Part shown: one piece after another, positions 48,401 through 64,000 of the stretch
Numbering within the stretch: position 1 is the first letter of the stretch
How the letters are laid out: every line of letters begins with the position of its first letter
Assembly (NCBI GenBank): GCA_035943635.1
Contig: DASZBX010000134.1
Location: 1 to 64,000, forward strand
Length of the DNA: 64,000 nt
Direction of reading: 5' to 3'
Source of the DNA: DASZBX01 sp035943635
GTDB taxonomy: Bacteria > Actinomycetota > Actinomycetes > Streptomycetales > Catenulisporaceae
Position numbers and translations under genes: made by a program
The notes under the pieces: model-generated
The model's database searches: none
Seen by the model: only the letters and a program-made list of their open reading frames with translations
What the model was told of the DNA's origin: nothing

Positions 48401-51400
48401 GGCCAGGTGGCGGCCCAGGCGGTGTCGGGTGCGTCGGTGTGGCCCGAGCGAGCGCCGGAGTCGGCGAGGATGCCGGTGGCGTGGGTGGTCCACTCGTCCG
48501 GGCCGGCGTCCTCGGCGCTGGAGTAGATGCGGACCTCGCGGTCGCGCAGCACGACCTGGATGTGCACGCCGCCGTGCTCGGGCAGCAGCAGCGGCGCGGC
48601 CAGGGTCAGGTCCTCGAGCCCGTCGCAGCCGACCAGTTCCCCGGCCCGCAGCGCGAGTTCGACGAACCCGGTGCCGGGCAAGAGCACCGCGCCGAGCACC
48701 GCGTGGTCCGACAGCCACGGCCGGGTGTCGCGGGCCAGCCGCCCGGACAGCACCCAGCCGCCGTCCGCCAGGCCGACGACCGCGCCGAGCAGCGGGTGGT
48801 CGGCGCGGGCCAGGCCGGCCGCGGACACGTCGCCGACCGGCGCGGCCGGGGCCGCGGGCCAGAACCGTTCGCGCTGGAACGCGTACCCGGGCAGGTCGGT
48901 CCGCTGCGGCTGGAGGCCGGCGAAGGTCTCGGCCCAGTCGACCTCGACCCCGGCCGCCCACAGCCGCCCGGCCCCGGCCAGCGCGGCCCGGACCTCGTCC
49001 TCGTCCCGGCCCAGCGGCGCGACGGCGACCGGGCGCCCGGCCACGATCTCGGTGATCGCCCCGGACAGCGCCGCCCGCGGGCCGACCTCGGCCAGGGCGT
49101 CCATCCCGGCGTCGAGCAGGGTGGCCACGCCGTCGGCGAACCGGACCGCCTCGCGCACCTGGCGCACCCAGTAGTCGGGTTCGGTCAGCTGCTCGGCGAG
49201 CCGGCCGGTCACGTTCGAGACCACCGGCAGGGTCGGCGGCGCGTAGTGCAGACTCCGCGCGACCGCGCCGAATTCTTCGAGCATCGGCTCCATCAGGGCC
49301 GAGTGGAACGCTCGGCTGACCCGCAGCCGGCTGGTCTTGCCCGGCCATGCGTCGGCGATCGCGAGCACCTCGGCCTCCTCGCCGGAGACGACGACCGTGT
49401 CCGGCCCGTTGACCGCCGCGATCGACACGCCCGCGGTGAGCACCGCGCGCACGGCCGCTTCCGTCCCGGCCAGCGCGACCATCGCCCCGCCCTCGGGCAG
49501 CGCGCCCATCAGCCGGGCCCGGGCCGCGACCAGGCGGCAGGCGTCCGGCAGCGACCAGACCCCGGCCAGGTAGGCGGCGGCCAGTTCGCCGACCGAGTGG
49601 CCGACCAGCATCTGCGGGCGCACGCCCCAGGACTCCAGCAGCCGGTACTGGGCGACCTCGAAGGCGAACAGGCCGGGCTGGGCGTACTCGGTCCGGTGCA
49701 CCCGCTCGTCGTCCAGCGCCTCGCGCACGCCCGGGCCGAACTCGCCGAGCACCTCGTCGAACGCCTTGCCGAAGACCGGGAACCGGGCGGCCAGGGCCCG
49801 GCCCATCCCGGGCCGCTGCGCGCCCTGGCCGGAGAAGACGACCCCGACCCGGCGGCCGGCCGCGGCCCGGCCGCGGACCGGCGCGGCAGCGAGCAGGTCG
49901 GCGGTCGAGCCGCCGACCAGGACGGCGCGTTCGGCCAGCCGGGAGCGGGTGGTGGCCAGGGCCCAGCCGACGTCGACCGGGTCCGCGTCGAGTCCGGCCA
50001 GGCGGGCCAGGTTCGCGGTGAGGGCGGCGGGGTCGGCGCCGGAGACGATCCACGGCACCGGCACGTCCGCCGGGCGGTCCGGGAGCAGCTCGGACCCGGG
50101 TTCTGCGTCGGCCGCCGACTCAGGAGCCTGTTCCACGATCACGTGCGCGTTGGTGCCGCTGATCCCGAACGCGGACACCGCGGCCCGGCGCGGGCGGCCG
50201 GTCTGCGGCCAGGCCCGGTGCTCGGTGGCCAGCTCGACCGGGCCGGCCGACCAGTCCACCCGGGTGGTGCGCGGCTCGGCGTGCAGGGTGCGCGGGATCT
50301 CGCCGTGGTTCAGCGCCTCGATCATCTTGAGCACTCCGGCCACGCCCGCGGCGGCCTGGGTGTGCCCGATGTTGGACTTGACCGACCCGAGGTACACCGG
50401 TTCGGCGCGCTCGCCGCCGTATCCGGCCAGCAGGGCCTGGGCCTCGATCGGGTCGCCGAGCGCGGTGCCGGTGCCGTGCGCCTCGACCACGTCCACGTCC
50501 GCGGCCCGCAGCCCGGCGTCGGCCAGCGCGCGGGCGATCACCCGGCGCTGGGAGGGGCCGTTGGGCGCGGTCAGGCCGTTGGAGGCGCCGTCGGAGTTGA
50601 CCGCGCTGCCGCGGATCACGGCCAGCACCCGGTGTCCGTTGCGCTGGGCGTCGGACAGGCGTTCGACCACCAGGATCCCGGCGCCCTCGCCCCAGCCGGT
50701 GCCGTCCGCGCCCTCGGCGAAGGCTTTGCACCGGCCGTCCGAGGCGAGCCCGCCCTGCCGGGCGAACTCGATGAACGCGCCCGGCGTGGCCATCACGGTG
50801 ACCCCGCCGACCAGGGCGAGCGAGCACTCCCCGGCCCGCAGCGCGCGCGAGGCCAGGTGCAGGGCGACCAGCGAGGACGAGCACGCGGTGTCCACCGACA
50901 CGGCCGGGCCCTCCAGGCCCAGCGCGTAGGAGATCCGGCCGGAGAGCACCGAGGCGATGTTCCCGGTGGCCACGTGGCCTTCCGTGTCGGCCCCGGCGGT
51001 CGCGCCGAGCAGCATCGGGTAGTCCTGGCCGTTGGTGCCCAGGTAGACCGCGGTGTCCGAGCCGCGCAGCCGGGAGACGTCCAGGCCCGCGTGTTCCAGC
51101 GCCTGGTAGCAGCATTCCAGGGCCAGGCGCTGCTGCGGGTCCATCGCGAAGGCCTCGCGCGGGGAGATGCCGAAGAACCCGGGGTCGAACCCGGCCGCGT
51201 CGTCCAGGAACCCGCCGACCGGCAGCGGGCCGTGCGCGGCGAACGCGGCCAGGTCCCAGCCGCGGTCCTGCGGGAACCGGGCCATCGCGTCCACGCCGCC
51301 GGCCACCAGGTCCCACAGATCGGCCGAGGAGTCCACCCCGCCGGGGAACCGGCAGGCCGTGCCGACCACGGCGATCGGCTCCCGGGCCAGGGCCCGGGCC

Positions 51401-51477
51401 TCGTCCAGCCGGCGGCGGGTGTCCTGGAGCTCCGCGGTGACCTTCCTGAGGTAGTCGAGCATCTTGTCGTCGGTCAT
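45463..51477 (-). CDS. Terminal modular type I PKS: KS-AT-DH-KR-ACP-TE
   Basis: A 2004-residue PKS for the last extension and release. It has an N-terminal docking helix (DDKMLDYLRKVTAELQDTRR), KS about 35-460 (TACSSS), AT from about 541 (GHSVGE), DH about 893-1160 (LSDHAVLG, YGPAFRG, HPALLDVVL), KR with GGTGGLGS near 1355 (HTAGILDD, QGNYAAANT), ACP near 1658 (LGFDSLTAVEL), and a TE in the last ~220 residues with GHSSGG, LLDTF and GDHFSMM as Ser, Asp and His regions. The AT specificity motif is RAFH rather than HAFH (Arg codon 49312-49314), unique in the window. Next to the hydroxymalonyl cassette, this suggests it uses that extender. ATG at 51477 has GAGGAGG six or seven bases upstream. Confidence 0.95.
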   Translation of the reverse strand: MTDDKMLDYLRKVTAELQDTRRRLDEARALAREPIAVVGTACRFPGGVDSSADLWDLVAGGVDAMARFPQDRGWDLAAFAAHGPLPVGGFLDDAAGFDPGFFGISPREAFAMDPQQRLALECCYQALEHAGLDVSRLRGSDTAVYLGTNGQDYPMLLGATAGADTEGHVATGNIASVLSGRISYALGLEGPAVSVDTACSSSLVALHLASRALRAGECSLALVGGVTVMATPGAFIEFARQGGLASDGRCKAFAEGADGTGWGEGAGILVVERLSDAQRNGHRVLAVIRGSAVNSDGASNGLTAPNGPSQRRVIARALADAGLRAADVDVVEAHGTGTALGDPIEAQALLAGYGGERAEPVYLGSVKSNIGHTQAAAGVAGVLKMIEALNHGEIPRTLHAEPRTTRVDWSAGPVELATEHRAWPQTGRPRRAAVSAFGISGTNAHVIVEQAPESAADAEPGSELLPDRPADVPVPWIVSGADPAALTANLARLAGLDADPVDVGWALATTRSRLAERAVLVGGSTADLLAAAPVRGRAAAGRRVGVVFSGQGAQRPGMGRALAARFPVFGKAFDEVLGEFGPGVREALDDERVHRTEYAQPGLFAFEVAQYRLLESWGVRPQMLVGHSVGELAAAYLAGVWSLPDACRLVAARARLMGALPEGGAMVALAGTEAAVRAVLTAGVSIAAVNGPDTVVVSGEEAEVLAIADAWPGKTSRLRVSRAFHSALMEPMLEEFGAVARSLHYAPPTLPVVSNVTGRLAEQLTEPDYWVRQVREAVRFADGVATLLDAGMDALAEVGPRAALSGAITEIVAGRPVAVAPLGRDEDEVRAALAGAGRLWAAGVEVDWAETFAGLQPQRTDLPGYAFQRERFWPAAPAAPVGDVSAAGLARADHPLLGAVVGLADGGWVLSGRLARDTRPWLSDHAVLGAVLLPGTGFVELALRAGELVGCDGLEDLTLAAPLLLPEHGGVHIQVVLRDREVRIYSSAEDAGPDEWTTHATGILADSGARSGHTDAPDTAWAATWPPPGAQPLDITGFYEGFALGGFDYGPAFRGLAAAWRGGSAEGEVFVEADLPEPAGPAEDFGLHPALLDVVLQSIGLLAQGGSRVPFAWEDVHLAASGARRIRARLRLREGTLDGGVGLTVVDTEGGLVLSAGRVTVREVSREQLAPAAGRSDALLELHWSLLELPETAGAIAGARGVVLGEDVFGLAIPAPLPDEAPAFAVLTVSGGDPGEQLARVLGEVQRWLADASLAAAHLVVVTRDAVVIDDSRPGEPAPVDLAGAAIWGLIRTVASENPGRVTLVDADEASLSVWPKAMATGAPQLALREGRCWTPALARLTADQMLDEPGPISGPVLITGGTGGLGSLVARHLVAAHGIRKLILLSRSGETTPELRQELEAAGAVVRIAACDVTDRAALTEALADSGRIGAVIHTAGILDDATIESLTPRRLTRVLAPKLRAAELLDELTVDHDLSHFLVFSSVSGVLGTAGQGNYAAANTALDALIQRRRAAGRPGTSLAWGPWSASFGMTSGLSDADISRMRRGGVVPFTGTTGMAAFDAALRAAPALLVPVITAPPGSAVDVSPMLAGVVRPARRSAAAAASGPALAERLRALPAERRADAVVEYVRAEVATVLGHASADRIDPQRLFGELGFDSLTAVELRNRLGAAGAVRLSSTVVFDYPTVTALAEHLLEQIDPDSGAPRTDRYRYALATAPAAAAATGPADVSALPLSALYRQAAGARREDEAMALITGLAAFRPTFAAAADLAELPLPLPISRGPAAARLVCLPSFFGRSGPQEYVRLAGRFQGVRPLSVLTDPGFRQGEPLPATLADLVRVQAEILSRAPQGGPLVLLGHSSGGLIAHALARHLEDAGRPPAGLVLLDTFPPPTDGLTGFRFAGLLDAALEHNDHDVDDDAWLTAMAHYFRFAWLEPGQTHVPTLQAGASAAINGATDPANRPAWVFSRHTTSVQVPGDHFSMMGEHVHSTAAAIEQWLTEIGA

Positions 51478-51539
51478 CAGATCCTCCTCGGGCGCGCGGG
51501 CCGGCCGGGCCGGATGGGAGCAGTCGTCTCAGCCACCGG

Positions 51540-54500
51540 TCACAGCCCCAGCTGCTTGTCGATGAAGTCGTAGAGCTCGTCCGCCCCGGCGCCGGCCAGG
51601 GCCGCCGCCTCGGTCCGGGCTCCGGCCTCCGCGGCCCGGGACAGCACCCCGCGCAACTGGTCGACGAGCTGTTCGCGCTCGCCGGAGTCGGCGGGCAGGC
51701 CGAGCAGGCCGGTCTCGATCCGGTCGATGTCCTCGGCCAGTTGGGCGAGCGGGTCGGCGGCGGCCGGGGCGATTTCCTCGCGCAGGTACGCGGTCAGCGC
51801 GGCGATCGTGGGGTGGTCGTAGATCAGGGTGGTCGGCAGGGCCAGCCCGGTGACCGCGGCCAGGGTGTTGCGGAACTCGACCGCGGTCAGCGAGTCGAAG
51901 CCCAGGTCGCGCAGCGGGGTCAGGTCGCCGACCTCGTCCCCGGCGCCGTGGCCGAGCACGCGGGCCACGTGGCCGCGGACCAGGGCGCGCAGGCGGCGGT
52001 CCTGTTCCTCGGCCGGCAGCCCGGCCAGTTCGGCCCGGGCCGCGGCGCCGCCCGCCTGCTCGCCGGCCGCCGAACCCCAGGCGTCGGTCGGCGCGAGGTT
52101 CTGCAGGTCGGGCAGGTCGCGCAGCAGCGGGGCCCGCTTCGGGTCGCCCAGGGCGGCGGCGATCTGGGCCCAGTCGAAGTCCGAGACGGTCAGTCCGGCC
52201 TCGCCGCCGGCCAGCGCCTGGCCCAGGACCAGCAGGGCCAGGTCGGGGTCCAGGGCCCGGGTCGGGCCGCTGCCGACCCGGTGCTGCACGGTCGCGTCCG
52301 CCTGGGCCATGCCGCCGCCGGCCCAGGCGCCCCAGGCCAAGCAGGTGCCGGCCAGGCCGCGCCCGCGCCGGTGCTCGGCCAGCGCGTCGAGGTACGCGTT
52401 GGCCGCCGCGTAGTTGCCCTGCCCGCCGCCGCCGAAGGTCGCGGCCGCGGAGGAGAACAGGACGAACGCCGACAGGTCCAGGTCCGCGGTCAGCGCGTCC
52501 AGGTGGGCCGCGCCGCCGGCCTTCGCGGCCAGCACGGTGCCCAGGCGGGCCGGGCTCATCCGGTCGAGCACGCCGTCGTCCAGGACGCCCGCGGTGTGCA
52601 GGACCCCGGTCAGGGCCGGGCCGTCGGCGGCGATCCAGCGCAGGACCCCGGCCACGTCGTCCCGCACGGCCACGTCGCCGCTCAGTACCGCGACGGACGT
52701 TCCGGCCTCGGCCAGGCGCGCGGCCACGCCGGGAGTGGTGGGGGCGTTCGGCCCGGAGCGGCTCCACAGCACGACGCGGGCGGTGCCGCGCTCGGCCAGC
52801 CAGCCTCCGACATGTCCGCCGATCGCGCCCGTGCCGCCGGTCACCAACACAGTGCCCTGCGAGAAGGCTTCCATCACAGCGGTCTGAGGTGCGCCGACCG
52901 GCCTGGGTGCCCGGACCAGGCGCCGGCCGAGGATCCCGGCGGCGCGGATGGCCACCTGGTCCTCGCCGCAGCCGCCGAGCACTCCGGCCAGGCGCGCTCC
53001 GGCCCGCGGGTCCAGCGTCGCGGGCACGTCGATCAGCCCGCCCCAGCGGTCCGGGTACTCGATGCTCGCGACCCGGCCGATGCCGAGAACCTGTGCCTGC
53101 ACCGGGCGGGAGAGAATGTCCTGCGCGCCGACCGACACAGCGCCCTGCGTCACCATCCACAGCTTCGCGCCGACGCCCGCGTCGCCGAGGGCTTGCAGCA
53201 GGCCGACGGATCCGGCCAGGCCGGTCGGCACGTATGGCTGGTCCGGGAGCGGTTCCTCCTCGGCGGCCAGCAGGGACAACACCCCGGCCGGGGCGCCGTC
53301 CGTCCCGTCCAGGGCCTCGCCGATCCGGGCCGCCAGCGCCTCCCGGGAGGTGTCGGCGGCGCCCACCGCGGCCACCGCGGCCTTCGCGCCCTGGGCGCTG
53401 AGCGCCTGCACGCAGTCGGCGGCCAGGTCGAGCCCGGCCGGGCCGGTGACCACGAGCCAGGTCCCGGCCAGGCCGGCCGGTTCCGGCTCGGCCACCGGCA
53501 CCCAGGAGATCCGGTAGCGCACGTCCGCGGCCCGCGACTCCTCCCGGTCCCGCTGCCGCCAGGACGCGAGCACCGGAAGCACCTCGCTGAACGGGCGCCG
53601 GGCGTCCACGTCCAGCGCGCCGGCCAGGCCGTCCACGTCGCCGCCTTCGACCGCGGCCCAGAACAGCGCCTCGGCCTCGGTGCCGCTGCCGGCCGGCGGC
53701 CGCCCGGCGGCCGGGGCCATCGAGCCCTGCGGCCAGTAGTGCTGGTACTGGAAGGCGTAGGTGGGCAGGTCGATCCGCCGCCCGGGCTCCAGGACGGCCG
53801 CCCAGTCGACGTGTACTCCGTGCACGTGCGCCTTGGCCAGGCCGGTCAGCACGGCGTCGGCGGCCGGGAGGGCCGGGCTGAGCAGCGGGAGGAACGCCGC
53901 GTCGGCGGTGAGCACGCCCGCGCCCATCCCGGACAGGGTCGAGTCCGGGCCGATCTCCAGGAAGGTGGTCACGCCCAGGTCCGCCATGGCCGAGACCGCG
54001 TCGGCGAACCGGACCGGGCCGCGGGCCTGGGCCGGCCAGTAGCCGGCGTCCGGGGCCGAGACGGCCCGGCCGGTCAGGGCGCCGACCCAGACCGCGGTCG
54101 GCGATGCGTAAGTAAGGCCGTCGGCGACGCGGCCGAGTTCGTCCATCGCCGGGTCCATCCGGGCCGAGTGGAACGCGTGGCTCACCCGCAGGCGGCGCAC
54201 CCGGCGGCCGCGGTCCTTCCAGTTCGCGAGCAGGGCGTCGACGCCGTCCTGCTCGCCGGAGACGACCACCGAGGACGGGCCGTTCACCGCCGCGAGGGAC
54301 ACGCCCTCGATCTCATCCAGCGCGGGCAGGATCTCGGCCTCGGTGGCCTCGATGGCGCCCATGGCTCCGCCGACCGGCAGGTCCTGCATCAGCCGGGCCC
54401 GGTTCGCGACCAGGCGGCAGGCGTCTTCCAGGCTGAGCACGCCCGCGGCGTGCGCGGCCGCGATCTCGCCGACCGAGTGCCCGGCCACCACGTCCGGGGT

Positions 54501-56516
54501 GATCCCGGCGGCGGCCAGCAGGGCGACCAGGCCCACTTCGACGGCGAACAGGCCGGTCTGGGCGTAGAGGGTCTGGTCGGCCTGGCAGCCGCCCTCGTCG
54601 GTGGGCGCGTCCTCGCCGAGGACGAGGGCGCGGACCGGCCGGCCGAGTTCGGCCTCGATCAGGCCGACCGCCCGGTCGAACGCGGCCGCGAACACCGGGG
54701 ACGCCGCGTACAGGTCGCGTCCCATGCCGGCGCGCTGGGCGCCCTGCCCGGCGAACAGGAACCCGATCCGGCCTTCCCGGCCGGCCGGGACCGTGCCCGA
54801 GATCAGGCCGGGCGCGGCGGTCTCGCCGGCGGCGAGCGCGGCGAGGCCGGAGTGCAGGTCGCCGGCGTCGGCGCCGAGGATGACCGTGCGGTGTTCGAAC
54901 ACTGAGCGGGTGGTCGCGAGCGACCAGGCGACGTCGGCCGGGTCCAGGTCGGTGCGGGAGCGGGCCAGGGCCGCCAGGCGGCCGGCCTGGGCGGCCAGGG
55001 CGGCCTTGGTGTGGCCGGAGACGAGCCAGGCCGGGCGGGCGCCGAGGAGCACCCGGGCCGCCTGGTCGGGCGTCGCGGCGGAGTCGGCGGCGTCGTCCGG
55101 GGCGTCGCGGGCCTCGCGGCGGGCGTCCGGGCCGGGCGCGGGGGCCTCCTCGATGATCACGTGGGCGTTGGTGCCGCTGATCCCGAAGGCCGAGACTCCG
55201 GCCCGGCGCGGGGTGTCGGTCGCGGGCCACGGCGCCGGCTGGGCGAGCAGCCGGACCTGGCCGGCGCTCCAGTCCACGTGCGGCGACGGTTCCTGCGCGT
55301 GCAGGGACTCGGGGAGCAGGCCGTTGTGCAGGGAAAGCACCATCTTGATCACACCGGCCGCACCGGCCGCGGCCTGGGTGTGCGCGATGTTCGACTTCAC
55401 CGACCCGAGCCAGAGCGGGCGGCCCTCGGGCCGGTCCTGGCCGTAGGTCGCGAGCAGCGCCTGGGCTTCGATCGGGTCGCCCAGGACCGTGCCGGTGCCG
55501 TGGGCTTCGACCACGTCCACGTCCGCCGACGCCAGCCGCGCGCTGGCCAGCGCCGCCCGGATCACCCGCTGCTGCGCGGGGCCGTTCGGGGCCGACAGGC
55601 CGTTGGAGGCCCCGTCCTGGTTGACCGCGCTGCCGCGGACGACCGCGAGGACCTGGTGCCCGTTCTTCCGGGCCTGCGACAGGCGTTCGACCACCAGGAC
55701 GGCGGCGCCCTCGCCCCAGCCGGTCCCGTTCGCCCCGGCGCCGAAGGACTTGCACCGGCCGTCCGAGGCCAGGCCCTGCTGGAGGGCGAACCCGACGAAC
55801 GATCCGGGCGTGGCCATCACGGTCACCCCGCCGGCGAGCGCCAGCGTGCACTCCCCCGACCGCAGCGCCTGGATCGCCAGGTGCAGTGCCACCAGCGAGG
55901 ACGAGCACGCCGTGTCCACGGTGACGGCCGGGCCTTCCAGGCCCAGCACATACGACACCCGGCCGGAGATCACGCTCGCCGCGGTGCCGGTGAGCAGGTA
56001 GCCCTCCGAGCCGCTGCCTTCCAGGCCGGTGCCGTAGCCGAGGAAGCTGCCGCCGGCGAACACGCCGGTCCGGCTGCCGCGCAGCGACCGCGGCTCGATC
56101 CCGGCCCGTTCCAGCGCCTCCCAGGAGGTTTCCAAGAGCAATCGCTGCTGCGGGTCCATCGCCAGGGCCTCGCGCGGGCTGATCCCGAAGAACGCCGGGT
56201 CGAAGTCGCCCGCGTCGTGGATGAACCCGCCCTGGGCCGCGGACGAGGTGACCCCGTCCAGGCCGAGCGCGCCGAGCATCCGGATGTCCCAGCCGCGGTC
56301 CACCGGAAACCCGGTCACCGCGTCCGTCCCGGCGGCCAGCAGCTGCCAGAACTGCTCCGGGCCGCGCACCCCGCCGGGGAACCGGCAGCCCATCCCGACG
56401 ATCGCGATCGGCTCGCTCAGCGCGGCGGTGAACCGCTTGTTCTGCCGGCGCAGCCGCTCGTTGTCGACCAGCGAGCCTCGCAGCGCCGCGACCAGGTCTT
56501 CCGTGTCCGATGCCAT
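51540..56516 (-). CDS. Modular type I PKS, single module KS-AT-KR-ACP
   Basis: A 1658-residue, one-module PKS. The N-terminal helix EDLVAALRGSLVDNERLRRQ is a docking coil suited to the tail of the preceding PKS (MDVADLLRIARD). KS from about 34 (TACSSS, FGISPREALAMDPQQR); AT from about 583 (GHSVGE, HAFH, malonyl); a dimerisation element (EAEALFWAAVEGGDVDGLAG) ahead of the KR, usual for KS-AT-KR modules; KR Rossmann GGTGAIGG near 1221, with HTAGVLDDG (B-type) and QGNYAAANA; ACP LGFDSLTAVEF near 1543; docking tail ending DELYDFIDKQLGL, of the type that meets the helix of the terminal PKS. It should add one acetate unit with a beta-hydroxyl. AGGAG lies six bases before the ATG. Confidence 0.95.
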   Translation of the reverse strand: MASDTEDLVAALRGSLVDNERLRRQNKRFTAALSEPIAIVGMGCRFPGGVRGPEQFWQLLAAGTDAVTGFPVDRGWDIRMLGALGLDGVTSSAAQGGFIHDAGDFDPAFFGISPREALAMDPQQRLLLETSWEALERAGIEPRSLRGSRTGVFAGGSFLGYGTGLEGSGSEGYLLTGTAASVISGRVSYVLGLEGPAVTVDTACSSSLVALHLAIQALRSGECTLALAGGVTVMATPGSFVGFALQQGLASDGRCKSFGAGANGTGWGEGAAVLVVERLSQARKNGHQVLAVVRGSAVNQDGASNGLSAPNGPAQQRVIRAALASARLASADVDVVEAHGTGTVLGDPIEAQALLATYGQDRPEGRPLWLGSVKSNIAHTQAAAGAAGVIKMVLSLHNGLLPESLHAQEPSPHVDWSAGQVRLLAQPAPWPATDTPRRAGVSAFGISGTNAHVIIEEAPAPGPDARREARDAPDDAADSAATPDQAARVLLGARPAWLVSGHTKAALAAQAGRLAALARSRTDLDPADVAWSLATTRSVFEHRTVILGADAGDLHSGLAALAAGETAAPGLISGTVPAGREGRIGFLFAGQGAQRAGMGRDLYAASPVFAAAFDRAVGLIEAELGRPVRALVLGEDAPTDEGGCQADQTLYAQTGLFAVEVGLVALLAAAGITPDVVAGHSVGEIAAAHAAGVLSLEDACRLVANRARLMQDLPVGGAMGAIEATEAEILPALDEIEGVSLAAVNGPSSVVVSGEQDGVDALLANWKDRGRRVRRLRVSHAFHSARMDPAMDELGRVADGLTYASPTAVWVGALTGRAVSAPDAGYWPAQARGPVRFADAVSAMADLGVTTFLEIGPDSTLSGMGAGVLTADAAFLPLLSPALPAADAVLTGLAKAHVHGVHVDWAAVLEPGRRIDLPTYAFQYQHYWPQGSMAPAAGRPPAGSGTEAEALFWAAVEGGDVDGLAGALDVDARRPFSEVLPVLASWRQRDREESRAADVRYRISWVPVAEPEPAGLAGTWLVVTGPAGLDLAADCVQALSAQGAKAAVAAVGAADTSREALAARIGEALDGTDGAPAGVLSLLAAEEEPLPDQPYVPTGLAGSVGLLQALGDAGVGAKLWMVTQGAVSVGAQDILSRPVQAQVLGIGRVASIEYPDRWGGLIDVPATLDPRAGARLAGVLGGCGEDQVAIRAAGILGRRLVRAPRPVGAPQTAVMEAFSQGTVLVTGGTGAIGGHVGGWLAERGTARVVLWSRSGPNAPTTPGVAARLAEAGTSVAVLSGDVAVRDDVAGVLRWIAADGPALTGVLHTAGVLDDGVLDRMSPARLGTVLAAKAGGAAHLDALTADLDLSAFVLFSSAAATFGGGGQGNYAAANAYLDALAEHRRGRGLAGTCLAWGAWAGGGMAQADATVQHRVGSGPTRALDPDLALLVLGQALAGGEAGLTVSDFDWAQIAAALGDPKRAPLLRDLPDLQNLAPTDAWGSAAGEQAGGAAARAELAGLPAEEQDRRLRALVRGHVARVLGHGAGDEVGDLTPLRDLGFDSLTAVEFRNTLAAVTGLALPTTLIYDHPTIAALTAYLREEIAPAAADPLAQLAEDIDRIETGLLGLPADSGEREQLVDQLRGVLSRAAEAGARTEAAALAGAGADELYDFIDKQLGL

Positions 56517-56579
56517 GGTGCGCTCCTGTTCAGTCGTGCCGGGGCGGGGTGCTGTGGGCGGTGGTCCGGGCGCGGGGCG

Positions 56580-64000
<7,421 letters not shown>

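Overview
The window is a very GC-rich actinomycete sequence (most stretches look above 70% G+C, with Streptomyces-type codon use). Every gene I can support lies on the minus strand, so it is transcribed from 64000 toward 1. It is the core of a modular type I polyketide (macrolide-type) biosynthetic cluster. I could not name the product or the species.

Layout in transcription order. (1) 64000-56580: the 3' part of a PKS gene, with its start beyond the window. It shows one partial module with a decayed DH, then KR-ACP, and one KS-AT-KR-ACP module. (2) 56516-51540: a one-module PKS, KS-AT-KR-ACP. (3) 51477-45463: the terminal PKS, KS-AT-DH-KR-ACP-TE. (4) 45376-41949: a four-gene cassette (fkbK-, fkbJ-, fkbI- and fkbH-like) that makes the extender unit hydroxymalonyl-ACP. 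The O-methyltransferase that normally completes methoxymalonyl-ACP is absent. (5) 41948-41650: a non-coding gap holding a ~200 bp miniature element with 30-bp terminal inverted repeats, inserted at the stop codon of the fkbH-like gene. (6) 41649-19084: a giant starter PKS, with a loading module whose KS active-site Cys is Ala (KS-Ala), then three fully reducing modules. (7) 19039-335: a PKS with two more fully reducing modules and one module with a dead DH, no ER, and an unusual ACP. (8) 334-1: no gene, but a long imperfect palindrome (74-bp arms).

How the genes work together (inference from domains and docking tails). Assembly should start on the protein at 41649-19084, with propionyl from decarboxylated methylmalonyl. 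It then passes to the protein at 19039-335. Five consecutive fully reducing malonyl modules would build a saturated C13 chain, and the sixth adds a beta-hydroxyl. The chain then goes to proteins encoded beyond 64000, next to 64000-56580, then 56516-51540, and finally 51477-45463, where the TE releases it. Gene order is therefore not colinear with biosynthesis: the last genes in the pathway lie upstream of the first. All complete extender ATs carry malonyl-type signatures except the terminal one (RAFH instead of HAFH), which is the best candidate for using the hydroxymalonyl/methoxymalonyl-ACP made by the adjacent cassette.

The long plus-strand ORFs in this window are antisense shadows of the PKS genes and are not annotated.
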